Source of the DNA: Flavobacteriaceae bacterium | GTDB taxonomy: Bacteria > Bacteroidota > Bacteroidia > Flavobacteriales > Flavobacteriaceae | Assembly: GCA_028279515.1 (NCBI GenBank) | Contig: JANQNQ010000009.1 | Location: 320,429-384,428, forward strand | DNA length: 64,000 nt | Reading direction: 5' to 3' | Shown here: one piece after another, positions 53,120 to 62,879 of the stretch | Position numbering within the stretch: the stretch's first letter is position 1 | How the letters are laid out: every line of letters starts with the position of its first letter | Made by a program: the position numbers and the translations under genes | Notes under the pieces: generated by a model | Told to the model about the DNA's origin: nothing | Databases searched by the model: none | What the model saw: only the letters and a program-made list of their open reading frames with translations

Positions 53120-54970
53120 CTATTCTTCCAATTTTGCCGAGAGCTCAAACCAACGTTCGGTCTTTTGTTCGATAAGATTCATGATCTCTTGTAATTTTTG
53201 TGATTGCTCGTTGATGTCTTCCACCTTACCTTCAGAAAATAAGGCTTCAATGGCTTTCTTTTCAAATTCTAGGTTGTTGATTTCCTTTTCGAGTCGTTTG
53301 TGTTCTTTTTGCTCGTTGTACGAAAGGCGGCTGCTATCATCCTTTTTCCAGTCTTTTTTTTCCTTCTTTGCTACTTTCTCTTCAGGAACTGCACTTTCTT
53401 CGTACGTTCTAAAGTCAGAGTAGTTACCTGGAAAGTCCTCAATAGTAGCATTTCCTCTAAAAACAAATAAGTGATCGACGATCTTGTCCATGAAATAACG
53501 ATCGTGCGAAACCACAATGATACAACCAGGAAAGTCCAACAAGAATTCTTCTAGCACGTTAAGGGTAACTATATCCAGGTCGTTTGTAGGCTCATCGAGA
53601 ATTAAGAAGTTCGGATTCTGAATCAGAATAGTGCATAGGTAAAGTCGTTTCCGCTCTCCACCACTGAGTTTTTCGACAAAATCGTATTGTTTTTTTCGGT
53701 CAAATAAGAAGCGCTCTAGTAATTGGGCCGCTGATATTTGACGCCCTTTTTTTAACGGAATATAATCTCCGAATGCTCTGATAACATCGATTACCTTTTG
53801 TTCAGATTTGATGTCGATTCCATTCTGAGTATAGTATCCAAATTTTACGGTTTCACCCACAACGACCTTGCCGGTGTCTGGAGTTAATCCTTTGGTAATA
53901 ATGTTCAAAAAGGTAGACTTACCGGTTCCGTTTTTGCCAATAATACCAACGCGCTCTCCTTTTTTGAAGGTATAATCAAATTTCTCCAGGATATGCTTCT
54001 CTCCAAAAGACTTTCCAACATTATGAAGTTCCAAGATCTTGCTACCCAGTCGTTCCATGTTGATCTCGAGTTGCAATACATGTTCTTTGCGCCTTTGGTG
54101 TGCCTTCTCTTTGATCACGTAAAAGTCGTCGATTCTTGACTTCGATTTGGTAGTACGAGCCTTGGGTTGGCGTCGCATCCAGTCGAGTTCTTTTTTGAAC
54201 AGGTTTTTGGCCTTTTCTACTGAAGCGCTTTCAGAAGCGATGCGAGCTTCCTTTTTTTCGAGATAATAGGAGTAATTGCCTTTGTAGGTATAGAGTTGTT
54301 GATTTTCTAGTTCTACGATCTCATTGCACACGCGCTCTAAAAAGTAACGATCGTGAGTAACCATAAACAAAGTAAGGTTCTCCTTGGCAAAATAATTTTC
54401 GAGCCACTCGATCATTTCTAAATCCAAATGGTTGGTCGGCTCATCCATAACCAAGAGGTCGGGTTTGTTGATGAGAGCACTGGCCAAGGCCAAACGCTTC
54501 TTTTGTCCGCCAGATAGTGATGACACTTTTTGATCCAGATCCTCAAGCTTTAATTTGAAGAGAATCTGTTTATATAAGGTTTCGAAATCCCAAGCATTGT
54601 TGACTTCCATTTGTTCGAACGCTTTCTGATAGGCCTTTTCATCATCCGGATTCTTAAGTGCATGTTCATATTGCTCAATAATCTTAAGAATTGCATTGTC
54701 AGACGCAAAAATGGTTTGTTCAATAGTTAAGGTAGGGTCGAGGTCTGGTTCTTGAGACAGGAAAGAGGTGCGGATGTTCTTTCTCTTTACAACTTGTCCG
54801 CTATCAGGTTCATCAGCTCCTGAGAGAATGTTCAACACCGAAGTTTTGCCTGTACCATTTTTGGCGATGAAGGCAATCTTCTGACCTTTGTTGATGCCGA
54901 ACGAAATATCTTTGAAAAGAACACGTTCACCATATGACTTAGCTATGTTTTCGACCGAGAGGTAGTTCAC
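53120..54970 (-). CDS. ABC-F family ATPase, Uup-like
   Basis: The open frame begins at a TTG (54976), but GTG 54970 (read as MNYLSVENIAKSYG) gives the usual start for this family. Two ABC domains are present: IAKNGTGKTS with LSGGQKKRLALA and VMDEPTNHLD, then GIIGKNGTGKST with LSGGERKRLYL and LDEPTNDLD. They are separated by the arm/linker of ABC-F proteins, and a C-terminal coiled coil (about 545-615) resembles that of Uup. Members act on ribosomes or DNA rather than transport. Confidence 0.93.
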   Translation of the reverse strand: MNYLSVENIAKSYGERVLFKDISFGINKGQKIAFIAKNGTGKTSVLNILSGADEPDSGQVVKRKNIRTSFLSQEPDLDPTLTIEQTIFASDNAILKIIEQYEHALKNPDDEKAYQKAFEQMEVNNAWDFETLYKQILFKLKLEDLDQKVSSLSGGQKKRLALASALINKPDLLVMDEPTNHLDLEMIEWLENYFAKENLTLFMVTHDRYFLERVCNEIVELENQQLYTYKGNYSYYLEKKEARIASESASVEKAKNLFKKELDWMRRQPKARTTKSKSRIDDFYVIKEKAHQRRKEHVLQLEINMERLGSKILELHNVGKSFGEKHILEKFDYTFKKGERVGIIGKNGTGKSTFLNIITKGLTPDTGKVVVGETVKFGYYTQNGIDIKSEQKVIDVIRAFGDYIPLKKGRQISAAQLLERFLFDRKKQYDFVEKLSGGERKRLYLCTILIQNPNFLILDEPTNDLDIVTLNVLEEFLLDFPGCIIVVSHDRYFMDKIVDHLFVFRGNATIEDFPGNYSDFRTYEESAVPEEKVAKKEKKDWKKDDSSRLSYNEQKEHKRLEKEINNLEFEKKAIEALFSEGKVEDINEQSQKLQEIMNLIEQKTERWFELSAKLEE

Positions 54971-55022
54971 TGTCAACTTTTTTGCAAATTAAAGGCAAAT
55001 CGAGCAGATAGTAAGGGATATG

Positions 55023-55053
55023 TTTTATTATTCGACTTGAAAAAGTATATTTG
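55023..55053 (+). promoter_or_regulatory. Bacteroidota promoter of the polysaccharide export operon
   Basis: TATATTTG (55046-55053) matches TAnnTTTG. A TTTT (55023-55026) is 19 bases upstream. The start codon of the first gene lies 23 bases past the -7 box. Confidence 0.68.
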
Positions 55054-55075
55054 CCTGTAAACACAGTACTGTCCC

Positions 55076-55867
55076 ATGAAGATAAGACTCCTAATACTTG
55101 TAATTCTTCTGTCCCTTTCTTTGCCATCGTGTATTTCTACAAAACGAACCACGTATTTGCAGGATGATAAAGAACTTGCTGGAATTACACAGGTCACTAT
55201 GAAACAAGCTCCGTATAAGGTGCAAGTTAATGATATACTGAACATTAACATTAAGGCTGAAAACCAAGAATTGGTTTCTATTTTTAAGCAGCAAGCGACC
55301 AATCCTGGACAGGCCTCGGTCTCTAACTTATACTTCAATGGGTTTACTGTTGATAATCACGGAAATATTAGAATCCCAGTGTTGGGTGAGGTAAATGTTT
55401 TGGGATACACCTTAGAGGAAATACGAAAGGAAATTGAATCAAAGCTGCTATCGGATTATTTAACGGCCGAGTCTTACCTGTTTGTAGATGTGAAACTAGC
55501 GGGTCTCAATTTTACGGTAATGGGAGAAATTGGCAGCCCTGGAAATGTTACTTTATTTCAGGATCAAGTAAATATTCTAGAGGCAGTTGCCAACGCAGGA
55601 GATATTCGCGTGACGGGAAATAGAAAAGATGTAGTGATTATTAGACAATATCCCGATGGAAAGAAAATTCATCACGTTGATCTTACAAGCGTCGATCTTT
55701 TAGAGTCTCCTTACTTTTTTGTGATGCCCAATGATATTATCTATATAAAGCCATTAAAACAAAAGGCATGGGGGACAGGAACAACTGGATTGCAGACATT
55801 TAATACATTGTTCTCAGTCTTTTCAATTATTACAAGTACCATACTTATTGTCAGAAGCTTTAACTAG
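55076..55867 (+). CDS. Wza-like polysaccharide export outer-membrane lipoprotein
   Basis: A lipoprotein signal ends LPSCIST (Cys19). The polysaccharide-export domain (YKVQVNDILNINIK) and the SLBB region (LAGLNFTVMGEIGSPG) follow. The last 20 residues form a hydrophobic helix (FSVFSIITSTILIV), like the Wza C-terminal membrane helix. It forms the outer-membrane exit for the polysaccharide made by the genes downstream. Confidence 0.94.
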   Translation: MKIRLLILVILLSLSLPSCISTKRTTYLQDDKELAGITQVTMKQAPYKVQVNDILNINIKAENQELVSIFKQQATNPGQASVSNLYFNGFTVDNHGNIRIPVLGEVNVLGYTLEEIRKEIESKLLSDYLTAESYLFVDVKLAGLNFTVMGEIGSPGNVTLFQDQVNILEAVANAGDIRVTGNRKDVVIIRQYPDGKKIHHVDLTSVDLLESPYFFVMPNDIIYIKPLKQKAWGTGTTGLQTFNTLFSVFSIITSTILIVRSFN

Positions 55868-55888
55868 CAATTTAAATCTGTTACCTGG

Positions 55889-58366
55889 ATGAACGAAAAT
55901 GAATTGGAAATAGTAGATTCGCAGATGAAGTTTGACATACGGTCATTCTTATATCGCATCTTAAGCTACTGGTATCTCATTATAATTAGTTTGGCAATCG
56001 CTCTTGGAATTGCCTATTATGTAAACTTAAAGGCGCAGCGAATGTATCGCTTGCAGACCCTTATATCTGTAAAGGAAGAGCAGAACCCGTTCTTTTCTTC
56101 TAGTATGAGTCTAACGTTCAACTGGGGAGGAGCCAGTGATAAAGTAGAGACCATTCGTACCGTACTTACTTCTAGAGCACATAATGAGGAAGTGGTACGA
56201 TTACTTCAAACGTATATACATTACATGAAAGAAGGCCGCTTCAGGATGGAGGACATCCATACTGAATCTCCTTTCGTGGTCGACATCAATGAAAATGCCA
56301 ATCAATTACATGAGAAGCCAATAAAAGTACGGTTTCTTGATCAAGAACGCTACGAGTTGTCTTTTGAATATGAGGAAGCCAATGCTCAGGTAATCAACTA
56401 TGCATTGAACAAGGTGAAGGCAGCGAATTTATCATCTCTTACGTTTAAACAGGTCTATAGGGTAGGAGATACTGTTAAGCTTCCTTTTTTAGATTTCTCA
56501 TTGAAGCATAGAGATGATTATATAGATGATTTTCCTGTCAACAAAGACTATTATGTTAAGTTTGTCGGTCTCAACCGAGAGATTGGGAAGTTCCGTCAGA
56601 TAACAGCCAACGTTAAGACAAGAGGGGCTTCCATGTTAATCTTGGCGCTAACGGGCAGTAATAGAAAGATTGTAGCCGACTACTTAAATGCTACCGTCGA
56701 TCTTTTGACAATTAAGCAACTGGAGCAGAAGAACCAATATGCGAGCAATACCATTACATTTATTGAGACGCAAATTGAGGGAGTCTCTGATTCGCTGAAG
56801 AAAGTGGAAAACAAATTGAAGGAATTTCGAAAAGAAAACAAGATCTTCAATCTTTCTTCAAAAGGAGAAAAGATCTTTTCTGACATGACTAATTTGGATA
56901 AGGAAAAGAACGACTTTGAAGTTAAAGTGCAATATTTGAATCAACTAGAAAGTTATTTGCTGACTAGGCAAGACTATTCCACTTTGCCAGCTCCTAGTTC
57001 CGCAGGAGTTTCGGATCAGAATATTGTACAGAATGTTGCCAAAATTGTCAATCTTGCCCTTGAACGTTCCAGGCTGACAAAAAAGGTGAAAAATCCAATG
57101 TATTATGAACGCATTGATAAAGAGATAGATGCCATTAAGAATGTGTTATTCGAGAGCATTAATTCAGCCCGAACCAGTATAGGTATTCAGCTTTCAAATG
57201 TTCAAACGAGAATAAATAGGAGCAATTTCGAATTTAATAAACTTCCTGGTGAAGAGCAACAATTGTTCAATATTGAAAGAGGGTATCGAATCAGTGAAAA
57301 CACTTACAGCATGTTGTTACGTAAGCAAAATGAAGCTCGAATCGTTCAAGCCGCCAATGTATCTGATGTCAAAGTGATTGATCGTGCTATGGACATGGGA
57401 CAAGGGCCAATTTTGCCACAACCACGTAACAGCTATCTGATTGCTGTTTTCGGCGGATTATTTCTTCCGTTGCTGTTCATTTTTGCCATTACCTATTTCG
57501 ATAATAATATACATGGCCCGCAGGATGTAGAAGCCTTGTCTAATATCCCGATTCTTGGAATCGTTGGGCGAAGCCATGCTAGTACCAACTTGGCTGTCTT
57601 CGAAAAAGGAAAATCTGCAGTGGCAGAATCGTTTAGAGCAATTCGCTCAAGCTTGCAATATATTTATAGGAATCTGGATAAAAAGGGAGCTAAGACCGTG
57701 ATGGTTACTTCTTCTGTTAGTGGAGAAGGCAAGACCTTTTGTTCGATCAATTTGGCATCGGTTTTCGCTTTAAGTGGAAAGAAAACATTGCTAGTGGGGC
57801 TCGATTTAAGAAAACCGAAAATCTTCGGAGATTTTAAAATTACCAATGATTATGGTACCGTGAACTATTTGATTGGTCAAAAAAGCTTGGACGAGGTGAT
57901 TCAGGGAACTCAAAATGAGCACTTGGATGTGATTACTTCGGGACCTATTCCTCCAAATCCATCAGAGTTGTTGATCAGTGATAAAATGAATCAAATGATG
58001 GGTCAAATTAAGGAGCGGTACGATTATGTAGTGTTGGATACACCTCCAATGGGTCTTGTCGCAGATGCTGTTGAATTAGCCAGATTTGCAGATGCCTCTA
58101 TATATATGGTCCGACAAGAATACTCTAAGAAGGGTATGTTAGGACTGGTGAACGATAAGTATCAAAAGGGAGAACTCAAAAACATAAGCTTTGTTCTTAA
58201 TGATTACCGTCAAAAGGCCAAATACGGTTACGGCTATGGTTACGGCTATGGTTATGGATACGGTTACGGTTACGGCTATGGAGCCTATGGGAACGGTTAT
58301 CACGAAGACGACCGAAAACCATCATTCTTCAGTAAGATTTTAAACGTATTCAAAAAGTCAAAGTAG
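55889..58366 (+). CDS. Wzc-like polysaccharide co-polymerase with tyrosine kinase domain
   Basis: Two membrane helices (about 28-47 and 508-530) enclose a periplasmic region with a long coiled coil (about 270-320 and 390-450). The cytoplasmic kinase has Walker A SVSGEGKTF (about 608-616), Walker A' (GLDLRKPK) and Walker B VVLDTPPMG (Asp717). The C-terminal tail is a run of ten Tyr-Gly pairs plus two further tyrosines, the likely autophosphorylation cluster. It controls chain length and export with Wza. Confidence 0.95.
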   Translation: MNENELEIVDSQMKFDIRSFLYRILSYWYLIIISLAIALGIAYYVNLKAQRMYRLQTLISVKEEQNPFFSSSMSLTFNWGGASDKVETIRTVLTSRAHNEEVVRLLQTYIHYMKEGRFRMEDIHTESPFVVDINENANQLHEKPIKVRFLDQERYELSFEYEEANAQVINYALNKVKAANLSSLTFKQVYRVGDTVKLPFLDFSLKHRDDYIDDFPVNKDYYVKFVGLNREIGKFRQITANVKTRGASMLILALTGSNRKIVADYLNATVDLLTIKQLEQKNQYASNTITFIETQIEGVSDSLKKVENKLKEFRKENKIFNLSSKGEKIFSDMTNLDKEKNDFEVKVQYLNQLESYLLTRQDYSTLPAPSSAGVSDQNIVQNVAKIVNLALERSRLTKKVKNPMYYERIDKEIDAIKNVLFESINSARTSIGIQLSNVQTRINRSNFEFNKLPGEEQQLFNIERGYRISENTYSMLLRKQNEARIVQAANVSDVKVIDRAMDMGQGPILPQPRNSYLIAVFGGLFLPLLFIFAITYFDNNIHGPQDVEALSNIPILGIVGRSHASTNLAVFEKGKSAVAESFRAIRSSLQYIYRNLDKKGAKTVMVTSSVSGEGKTFCSINLASVFALSGKKTLLVGLDLRKPKIFGDFKITNDYGTVNYLIGQKSLDEVIQGTQNEHLDVITSGPIPPNPSELLISDKMNQMMGQIKERYDYVVLDTPPMGLVADAVELARFADASIYMVRQEYSKKGMLGLVNDKYQKGELKNISFVLNDYRQKAKYGYGYGYGYGYGYGYGYGYGAYGNGYHEDDRKPSFFSKILNVFKKSK
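58223..58282 (+). repeat. Ten Tyr-Gly codon pairs, imperfect hexanucleotide repeat
   Basis: Ten consecutive TAY-GGN codon pairs lie at the end of the wzc-like gene. The six-base units vary between TACGGT, TACGGC, TATGGT and TATGGA. The unit length is a multiple of three, so slippage would change the number of tyrosines without breaking the frame. Confidence 0.95.
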
Positions 58367-58956
58367 TGCATGGTAATCAAAATGTCATAGGTAAGCGACT
58401 TTTTGATGTAGCCTTGAGCTTGGTACTGCTCTTGATTCTTTTCGTTTTTATTATCGTACTTGTTATTTGTGCGTCTATCGATACTCGGCAATTCGGATTG
58501 TTCCGTCAATCTCGAGTTGGAAAACATGCCAAACCGTTTACACTTTATAAAATTCGTACCATTCGTGGAGATAGAACTCCAAGCCCTAAAGAGGTCAATC
58601 GCTTTTCTTCAAGGTTTGGTAAATTCTTATCGCGATTAAAGCTTAACGAACTTCCTCAACTTTTCAATATCCTTAAAGGCGATATGAGTTTTATAGGACC
58701 AAGGCCGGATGTGCCAGGATATGCAGATAAGTTAAAGGGAGATGACCGTGTTGTTCTGAGTATCAGACCGGGACTGACGGGACCAGCAACGTTGAAATAC
58801 CGTGACGAACAAAACCTGCTGCTAAAACAAGAAAACCCACAACAATACAATGATGAGGTCATCTGGCCAGACAAAGTGAAGATTAACAGGGAATATGTAG
58901 AGAATTGGTCGTTCAAAAAAGATCTCATGTATCTATGGAGAACGATATTCCCTTAG
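58366..58956 (+). CDS. Initiating sugar-phosphate transferase (polyprenyl-phosphate)
   Basis: The start is GTG 58366, overlapping the wzc stop by one base. One membrane helix (about 10-33) is followed by the bacterial sugar transferase blocks RQSRVGKHAKPFTLYKIRT, LSRLKLNELPQLFNILKGDM and SFIGPRPDVPGY. It transfers the first sugar phosphate to the lipid carrier at the cytoplasmic membrane. The short form without extra helices resembles PglC-type enzymes. Confidence 0.93.
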   Translation: MHGNQNVIGKRLFDVALSLVLLLILFVFIIVLVICASIDTRQFGLFRQSRVGKHAKPFTLYKIRTIRGDRTPSPKEVNRFSSRFGKFLSRLKLNELPQLFNILKGDMSFIGPRPDVPGYADKLKGDDRVVLSIRPGLTGPATLKYRDEQNLLLKQENPQQYNDEVIWPDKVKINREYVENWSFKKDLMYLWRTIFP

Positions 58957-59009
58957 GGAAAATCGTTTCATTAATTATTTTCATATTTTTATTACGACAA
59001 GCAAGTGCT

Positions 59010-59996
59010 ATGAATCAAAAAATATTGGTAACGGGTGGTGATGGCTTCATTGGTTCACATCTAGTTGAGGAACTGGTAAGAAGAGGGCATGAAGTGAAGG
59101 CGTTATGTTTATATAATTCTTTCGGGAGCTATGGTTGGTTGGATCACATGTCTCCAGAAACTAGGGAATCTGTCGAAGTGGTTCTGGGGGATATAAGGGA
59201 TGCAACTTTTATGACCGAACTGATCAAAGATTGCAATACTGTTTTTCACTTGGCGGCCTTGATAAGTATTCCTTATAGCTATCAAGCTTCCTCCTCGTTT
59301 ATTGATACCAATGTTAGAGGCACGCTAAATGTGCTGGAAGCCTCAAAGAAGGCTAAGGTTAATCGTTTGTTAGTGGCTTCTACGTCAGAAGTTTACGGTA
59401 CCGCGAAGTATACTCCCATAGATGAAAAGCATCCTAAAAATGCTCAATCTCCGTATGCAGCATCTAAGGTGGCTGCAGATGCCCTAGCATTGTCTTATCA
59501 TCATGCATATCAGCTTCCGGTGGTGATGGCAAGACCTTTCAATACCTATGGGCCCAGACAGTCTTCTAGGGCGATTATGTCAACGATTATACAGCAATTG
59601 CTGGTGTGCGATGAATTGAAGTTGGGTAACTTGACCCCTTCACGAGATTTTGTATATGTAGATGATACTGTTGATGCATTGATCAGAATGGTCGATACAG
59701 AAACACTCATAGGAAAGGAATGTAACATAGCTTCAGGTCAGTCAATAAGCATTGGCTTGCTCGCTGAGAAGCTCATCAAAAAATTAAACCCAAAGGCTGT
59801 GATGATTCAAGATCAACAGCGATTTAGGCCAGATACGAGCGAGGTGTTCGAGTTATTGGGTAGTGGTAAGGTTTTGCAAGATCATACTGCATGGGTTCCA
59901 AAAACATCATTAGAGGAAGGATTGAATCTGACCATCAATTGGTTTAAGGAAAATCAAGAGCTTTTTAAAGACAAAGCGGGCATCTATAATATTTAA
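59010..59996 (+). CDS. LegB-like NAD-dependent 4,6-dehydratase (SDR family)
   Basis: The open frame extends back to 58905 inside the previous gene; ATG 59010 (MNQKILVTGGDGFIGSH) is the right start. The Rossmann motif is followed by STSEVYGTA and SPYAASKVAADA (Ser-Tyr-Lys catalytic set) and ARPFNTYGPRQS. Together with YNSFGSYGWLDHM this resembles LegB-type UDP-GlcNAc 4,6-dehydratases, which start the synthesis of 4-amino-6-deoxy sugars. The aminotransferase at 63650 would be the next step. The exact sugar is not fixed. Confidence 0.87.
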   Translation: MNQKILVTGGDGFIGSHLVEELVRRGHEVKALCLYNSFGSYGWLDHMSPETRESVEVVLGDIRDATFMTELIKDCNTVFHLAALISIPYSYQASSSFIDTNVRGTLNVLEASKKAKVNRLLVASTSEVYGTAKYTPIDEKHPKNAQSPYAASKVAADALALSYHHAYQLPVVMARPFNTYGPRQSSRAIMSTIIQQLLVCDELKLGNLTPSRDFVYVDDTVDALIRMVDTETLIGKECNIASGQSISIGLLAEKLIKKLNPKAVMIQDQQRFRPDTSEVFELLGSGKVLQDHTAWVPKTSLEEGLNLTINWFKENQELFKDKAGIYNI

Positions 59997-60026
59997 CATT
60001 CATGCAGCAAAAAAGCTAAATTCCAT

Positions 60027-60034
60027 TACATTTG
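60027..60034 (+). promoter_or_regulatory. Possible internal promoter -7 box before wzm
   Basis: TACATTTG fits the -7 consensus, 26 bases before the GTG start of the permease gene. No convincing TTG lies at the right distance upstream, so an internal promoter here is only possible. Confidence 0.3.
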
Positions 60035-60060
60035 CAAAGCCTCAAAAACGAATAATACAC

Positions 60061-60939
60061 GTGCCAACTACAGATAAAGAAAAATGGTTGTATGAGATAT
60101 CTCCAAAGCGGAAATTGATAGAACTCAATTTCAAAGAGATCTGGCGATATCGAGATCTTTTAGTGCTATTTGTAAAACGTGACCTGGTCACAGTATATAA
60201 ACAAACGGTTCTAGGACCATTGTGGTATTTGATTCAACCATTGCTGACATCTGTTATTTTCACACTGATCTTTAACGGTGTTGCAGGTATCAAAGTCGAA
60301 GGAATGCCTATGTTCCTATTTAATTTGGCTGGGATCACCGCATGGAACTATTTCAAAGAATGCTTTGTGGGTACTTCTGATACGTTTAGGAAGAATCAGG
60401 CGCTATTTGGTAAAGTTTATTTTCCTCGTGTGGTCATGCCCATGAGCACAGTGGTCTCTAATTTACTTAAGTTTGGAATTCAGTTACTTATATTCATTGG
60501 GTTTTATATTGGCTACTTGTTGATGGGGTACGATTTGCAACCTTCCATCAATCTACTGTGGTTGCCATTGTTCATTTTTATCATGGCTGTATTCGGGCTA
60601 GGTTTAGGTATGATCATTTCGTCCATGACCACAAAATATCGTGACCTTACATTTTTGGTTTCTTTTGGAGTGCAGTTATTCATGTACATGTCGGCCGTAC
60701 CGTATCCATTAAAAACAATGACCGAAAGTGCCAGGTTACAAGAGTATCCATGGGCCATCAATGTGGTCAAATACAATCCCATGACGCAGATTATAGAAGG
60801 GTTCAGGTATATCACTTTAGGAGAAGGAAACTTTAGTGTGCAAAGTATCTTATATACATTGACAATCGCCATTGTGGTTTTCTTCATAGGATTGATTATT
60901 TTTAATAAAACAGAGAAGAGTTTCATAGACACTGTTTAA
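60061..60939 (+). CDS. wzm: Wzm-like ABC-2 polysaccharide export permease
   Basis: The start is GTG. After an amphipathic N-terminal segment (KLIELNFKEIWRYRDLLVLF) six membrane helices follow. LGPLWYLIQPLL and GLGLGMIISSMTTKYRDL are typical of the ABC-2 exporters for O-antigen or teichoic acid. It pairs with the ATPase gene, which starts directly after its stop. The complex moves a finished lipid-linked glycan to the periplasm. Confidence 0.94.
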   Translation: MPTTDKEKWLYEISPKRKLIELNFKEIWRYRDLLVLFVKRDLVTVYKQTVLGPLWYLIQPLLTSVIFTLIFNGVAGIKVEGMPMFLFNLAGITAWNYFKECFVGTSDTFRKNQALFGKVYFPRVVMPMSTVVSNLLKFGIQLLIFIGFYIGYLLMGYDLQPSINLLWLPLFIFIMAVFGLGLGMIISSMTTKYRDLTFLVSFGVQLFMYMSAVPYPLKTMTESARLQEYPWAINVVKYNPMTQIIEGFRYITLGEGNFSVQSILYTLTIAIVVFFIGLIIFNKTEKSFIDTV

Positions 60940-62241
60940 ATGAAGGATATAATTCTAAAAGCCGAAAATATATCAAAGCAATACCGACTAGGATTGGTTG
61001 GCACTGGCACGTTGTCTCATGACCTTAATAGATGGTGGCATCGTATTAGAGGAAAACAAGACCCTTATTTAAAGCTGGGAGAATCCAACGATCGAGAGAC
61101 CAAAGGAGAATCTAACTATGTATGGGCTCTTAAGGAAATCAATTTTGAAGTGCAGCGTGGTGAAGTACTTGGCATCATTGGAAAAAATGGGGCAGGTAAG
61201 TCAACATTATTAAAAATACTCTCTAAAGTTACAGGGCCTACAACGGGTTCAGTGAAAACCAAAGGTCGCATAGCATCCCTATTAGAAGTTGGAACGGGTT
61301 TTCATCCGGAATTGACAGGAAAAGAAAATATCTTCTTGAACGGGGCCATCCTGGGAATGACCAAGGTAGAAATCAACTCTAAAATAGATGAGATCGTTAG
61401 CTTTTCGGGCTGCGAAAGGTATATTGATACACCGGTGAAACGTTATTCTTCAGGTATGAAAGTACGTTTGGCCTTTGCAGTTGCAGCGCATTTGGAGCCA
61501 GAGATTTTGGTAGTAGACGAGGTACTTGCTGTTGGTGATGCTGAGTTTCAGAAAAAGGCCATTGGCAAAATGCAAGATATATCCAAGGGAGAAGGACGGA
61601 CAGTGCTATTTGTAAGTCATAACATGGCTGCAGTAAAGAGCTTATGTACACGCGGAATTGTCTTGGACAATGGTCAAATAGCATTTGAAGGGGACACCAA
61701 CGAATGTATTGATAAATACTTAAAACTGGACTCTAAAGAAGGGAATAGTTTTGTCAAAGAATATACAAAAGAGAGTAGAGAAGGGAAAAGCGAGTGGGCC
61801 GATCTTATCTCTGTCGGAGTGAGAGCAATCGACAAAGAATATGGAGAGCCCATAACTACAAAGGATGAGATTGAGATCGTTGTTGGATATGATAAAAAGG
61901 TCGGAGATTGTCAATTAGATACCACGGTCCAAATAAAGGACAGTAATGGAAATTATATTCTCTCTTCCGGAAGCGGTCAGGTTGAAAGTCTAGAGCAAAA
62001 CACTGGTAAAGAAGGAATGCTTTTTAACAAGGTGACCTTACCGGCCAATTTTTTTGCTCCGAATGAGTTCTACGTGAATGTACTTGTTGTGCATAACAAG
62101 AGAACTGTTGTGATCGATGTCAGGGATGTTGTAATGTTCTCTGTTGTGAACAGTAAAAGTGAATTAGGAACCTGGATGGGAAAATCCATCAGCCCATTGA
62201 ATGTGATCTTCGATTGGGAAATTAACGAAGCGACAAAATGA
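60940..62241 (+). CDS. wzt: Wzt-like ABC ATPase with C-terminal glycan-recognition domain
   Basis: Walker A GKNGAGKST lies at about 81-89, the signature YSSGMKVRLAFA and Walker B ILVVDEVLAVGD follow. The unusual N-terminal extension (YRLGLVGTGTLSHDL) is common in exporters of this class. From about 275 a beta-sandwich Wzt_C domain is present, which in relatives recognises the finished chain end. The next gene overlaps by four bases. Confidence 0.94.
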   Translation: MKDIILKAENISKQYRLGLVGTGTLSHDLNRWWHRIRGKQDPYLKLGESNDRETKGESNYVWALKEINFEVQRGEVLGIIGKNGAGKSTLLKILSKVTGPTTGSVKTKGRIASLLEVGTGFHPELTGKENIFLNGAILGMTKVEINSKIDEIVSFSGCERYIDTPVKRYSSGMKVRLAFAVAAHLEPEILVVDEVLAVGDAEFQKKAIGKMQDISKGEGRTVLFVSHNMAAVKSLCTRGIVLDNGQIAFEGDTNECIDKYLKLDSKEGNSFVKEYTKESREGKSEWADLISVGVRAIDKEYGEPITTKDEIEIVVGYDKKVGDCQLDTTVQIKDSNGNYILSSGSGQVESLEQNTGKEGMLFNKVTLPANFFAPNEFYVNVLVVHNKRTVVIDVRDVVMFSVVNSKSELGTWMGKSISPLNVIFDWEINEATK

Positions 62242-62879
62242 TCTTAAAAAGGAAACAAAAGGTTTTTTGTATTGGATGCAATAAAACTGGAACTACATCA
62301 GTAGAAAAAGCGCTTAAGGACTTGGGTTATTCATTAGGCGATATTCCAACGGGTGAACTTTTGTTGGATGCATATGCCGAAAGAGATTTCAAAACTATCA
62401 TAGAGTTCTGTAAAACGGCTGACGCATTTCAAGATGCTCCGTTTTCGTTTCACTTTACTTTTATGGCACTAGATATGGCGTTTCCAAACTCAAAGTTCAT
62501 ACTTACCATAAGAGATTCCGATGAACAATGGTACAACTCAATGACTAAATTTCACGCGAAAATGCATACGACAACTGGTAAGATTCCAACAGAGGAAGAT
62601 TTAAAGAATGCAGTTTATAGGTATAAGGGGTTTCCGTGGGAAGTAAGACAAAAAATATACGGAATAAAGTCAGGGCAGGATGTTTATGACAAGAAGACCT
62701 TTATAGATTATTACAATGACCACAACAAAATGGTCATGGAGTATTTTAGGTATCGAGATAACCTTTTGGTACTAAACCTTACAGAAGACGATGCTTACCA
62801 AAAGTTCTGTAAATTTCTTGGGAAAACCCCGAAGTATGATACTTTTCCTTGGGAAAATAAGACAAGTGATATAAAATGA
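62238..62879 (+). CDS. Sulfotransferase-family protein
   Basis: FCIGCNKTGTTSVEKALKDL holds the 5'-phosphosulfate loop typical of PAPS-dependent sulfotransferases, and KFILTIRDSDEQWYNSM fits the 3'-phosphate block (Arg and Ser). The 213 residues match the short bacterial forms. Inside an export locus, the likely acceptor is the exopolysaccharide. It overlaps the genes on both sides by four bases. Confidence 0.87.
   Translation: MILKRKQKVFCIGCNKTGTTSVEKALKDLGYSLGDIPTGELLLDAYAERDFKTIIEFCKTADAFQDAPFSFHFTFMALDMAFPNSKFILTIRDSDEQWYNSMTKFHAKMHTTTGKIPTEEDLKNAVYRYKGFPWEVRQKIYGIKSGQDVYDKKTFIDYYNDHNKMVMEYFRYRDNLLVLNLTEDDAYQKFCKFLGKTPKYDTFPWENKTSDIK

Noticed and set aside
58223..58300. Tandem repeat that could be mistaken for a CRISPR-like array
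   Set aside because: It is in frame, six bases per unit with no spacers, and codes for Tyr-Gly pairs.
58905..59009. Longer start of the LegB-like gene
   Set aside because: It would overlap the sugar transferase gene and add 35 unrelated residues before the Rossmann motif.
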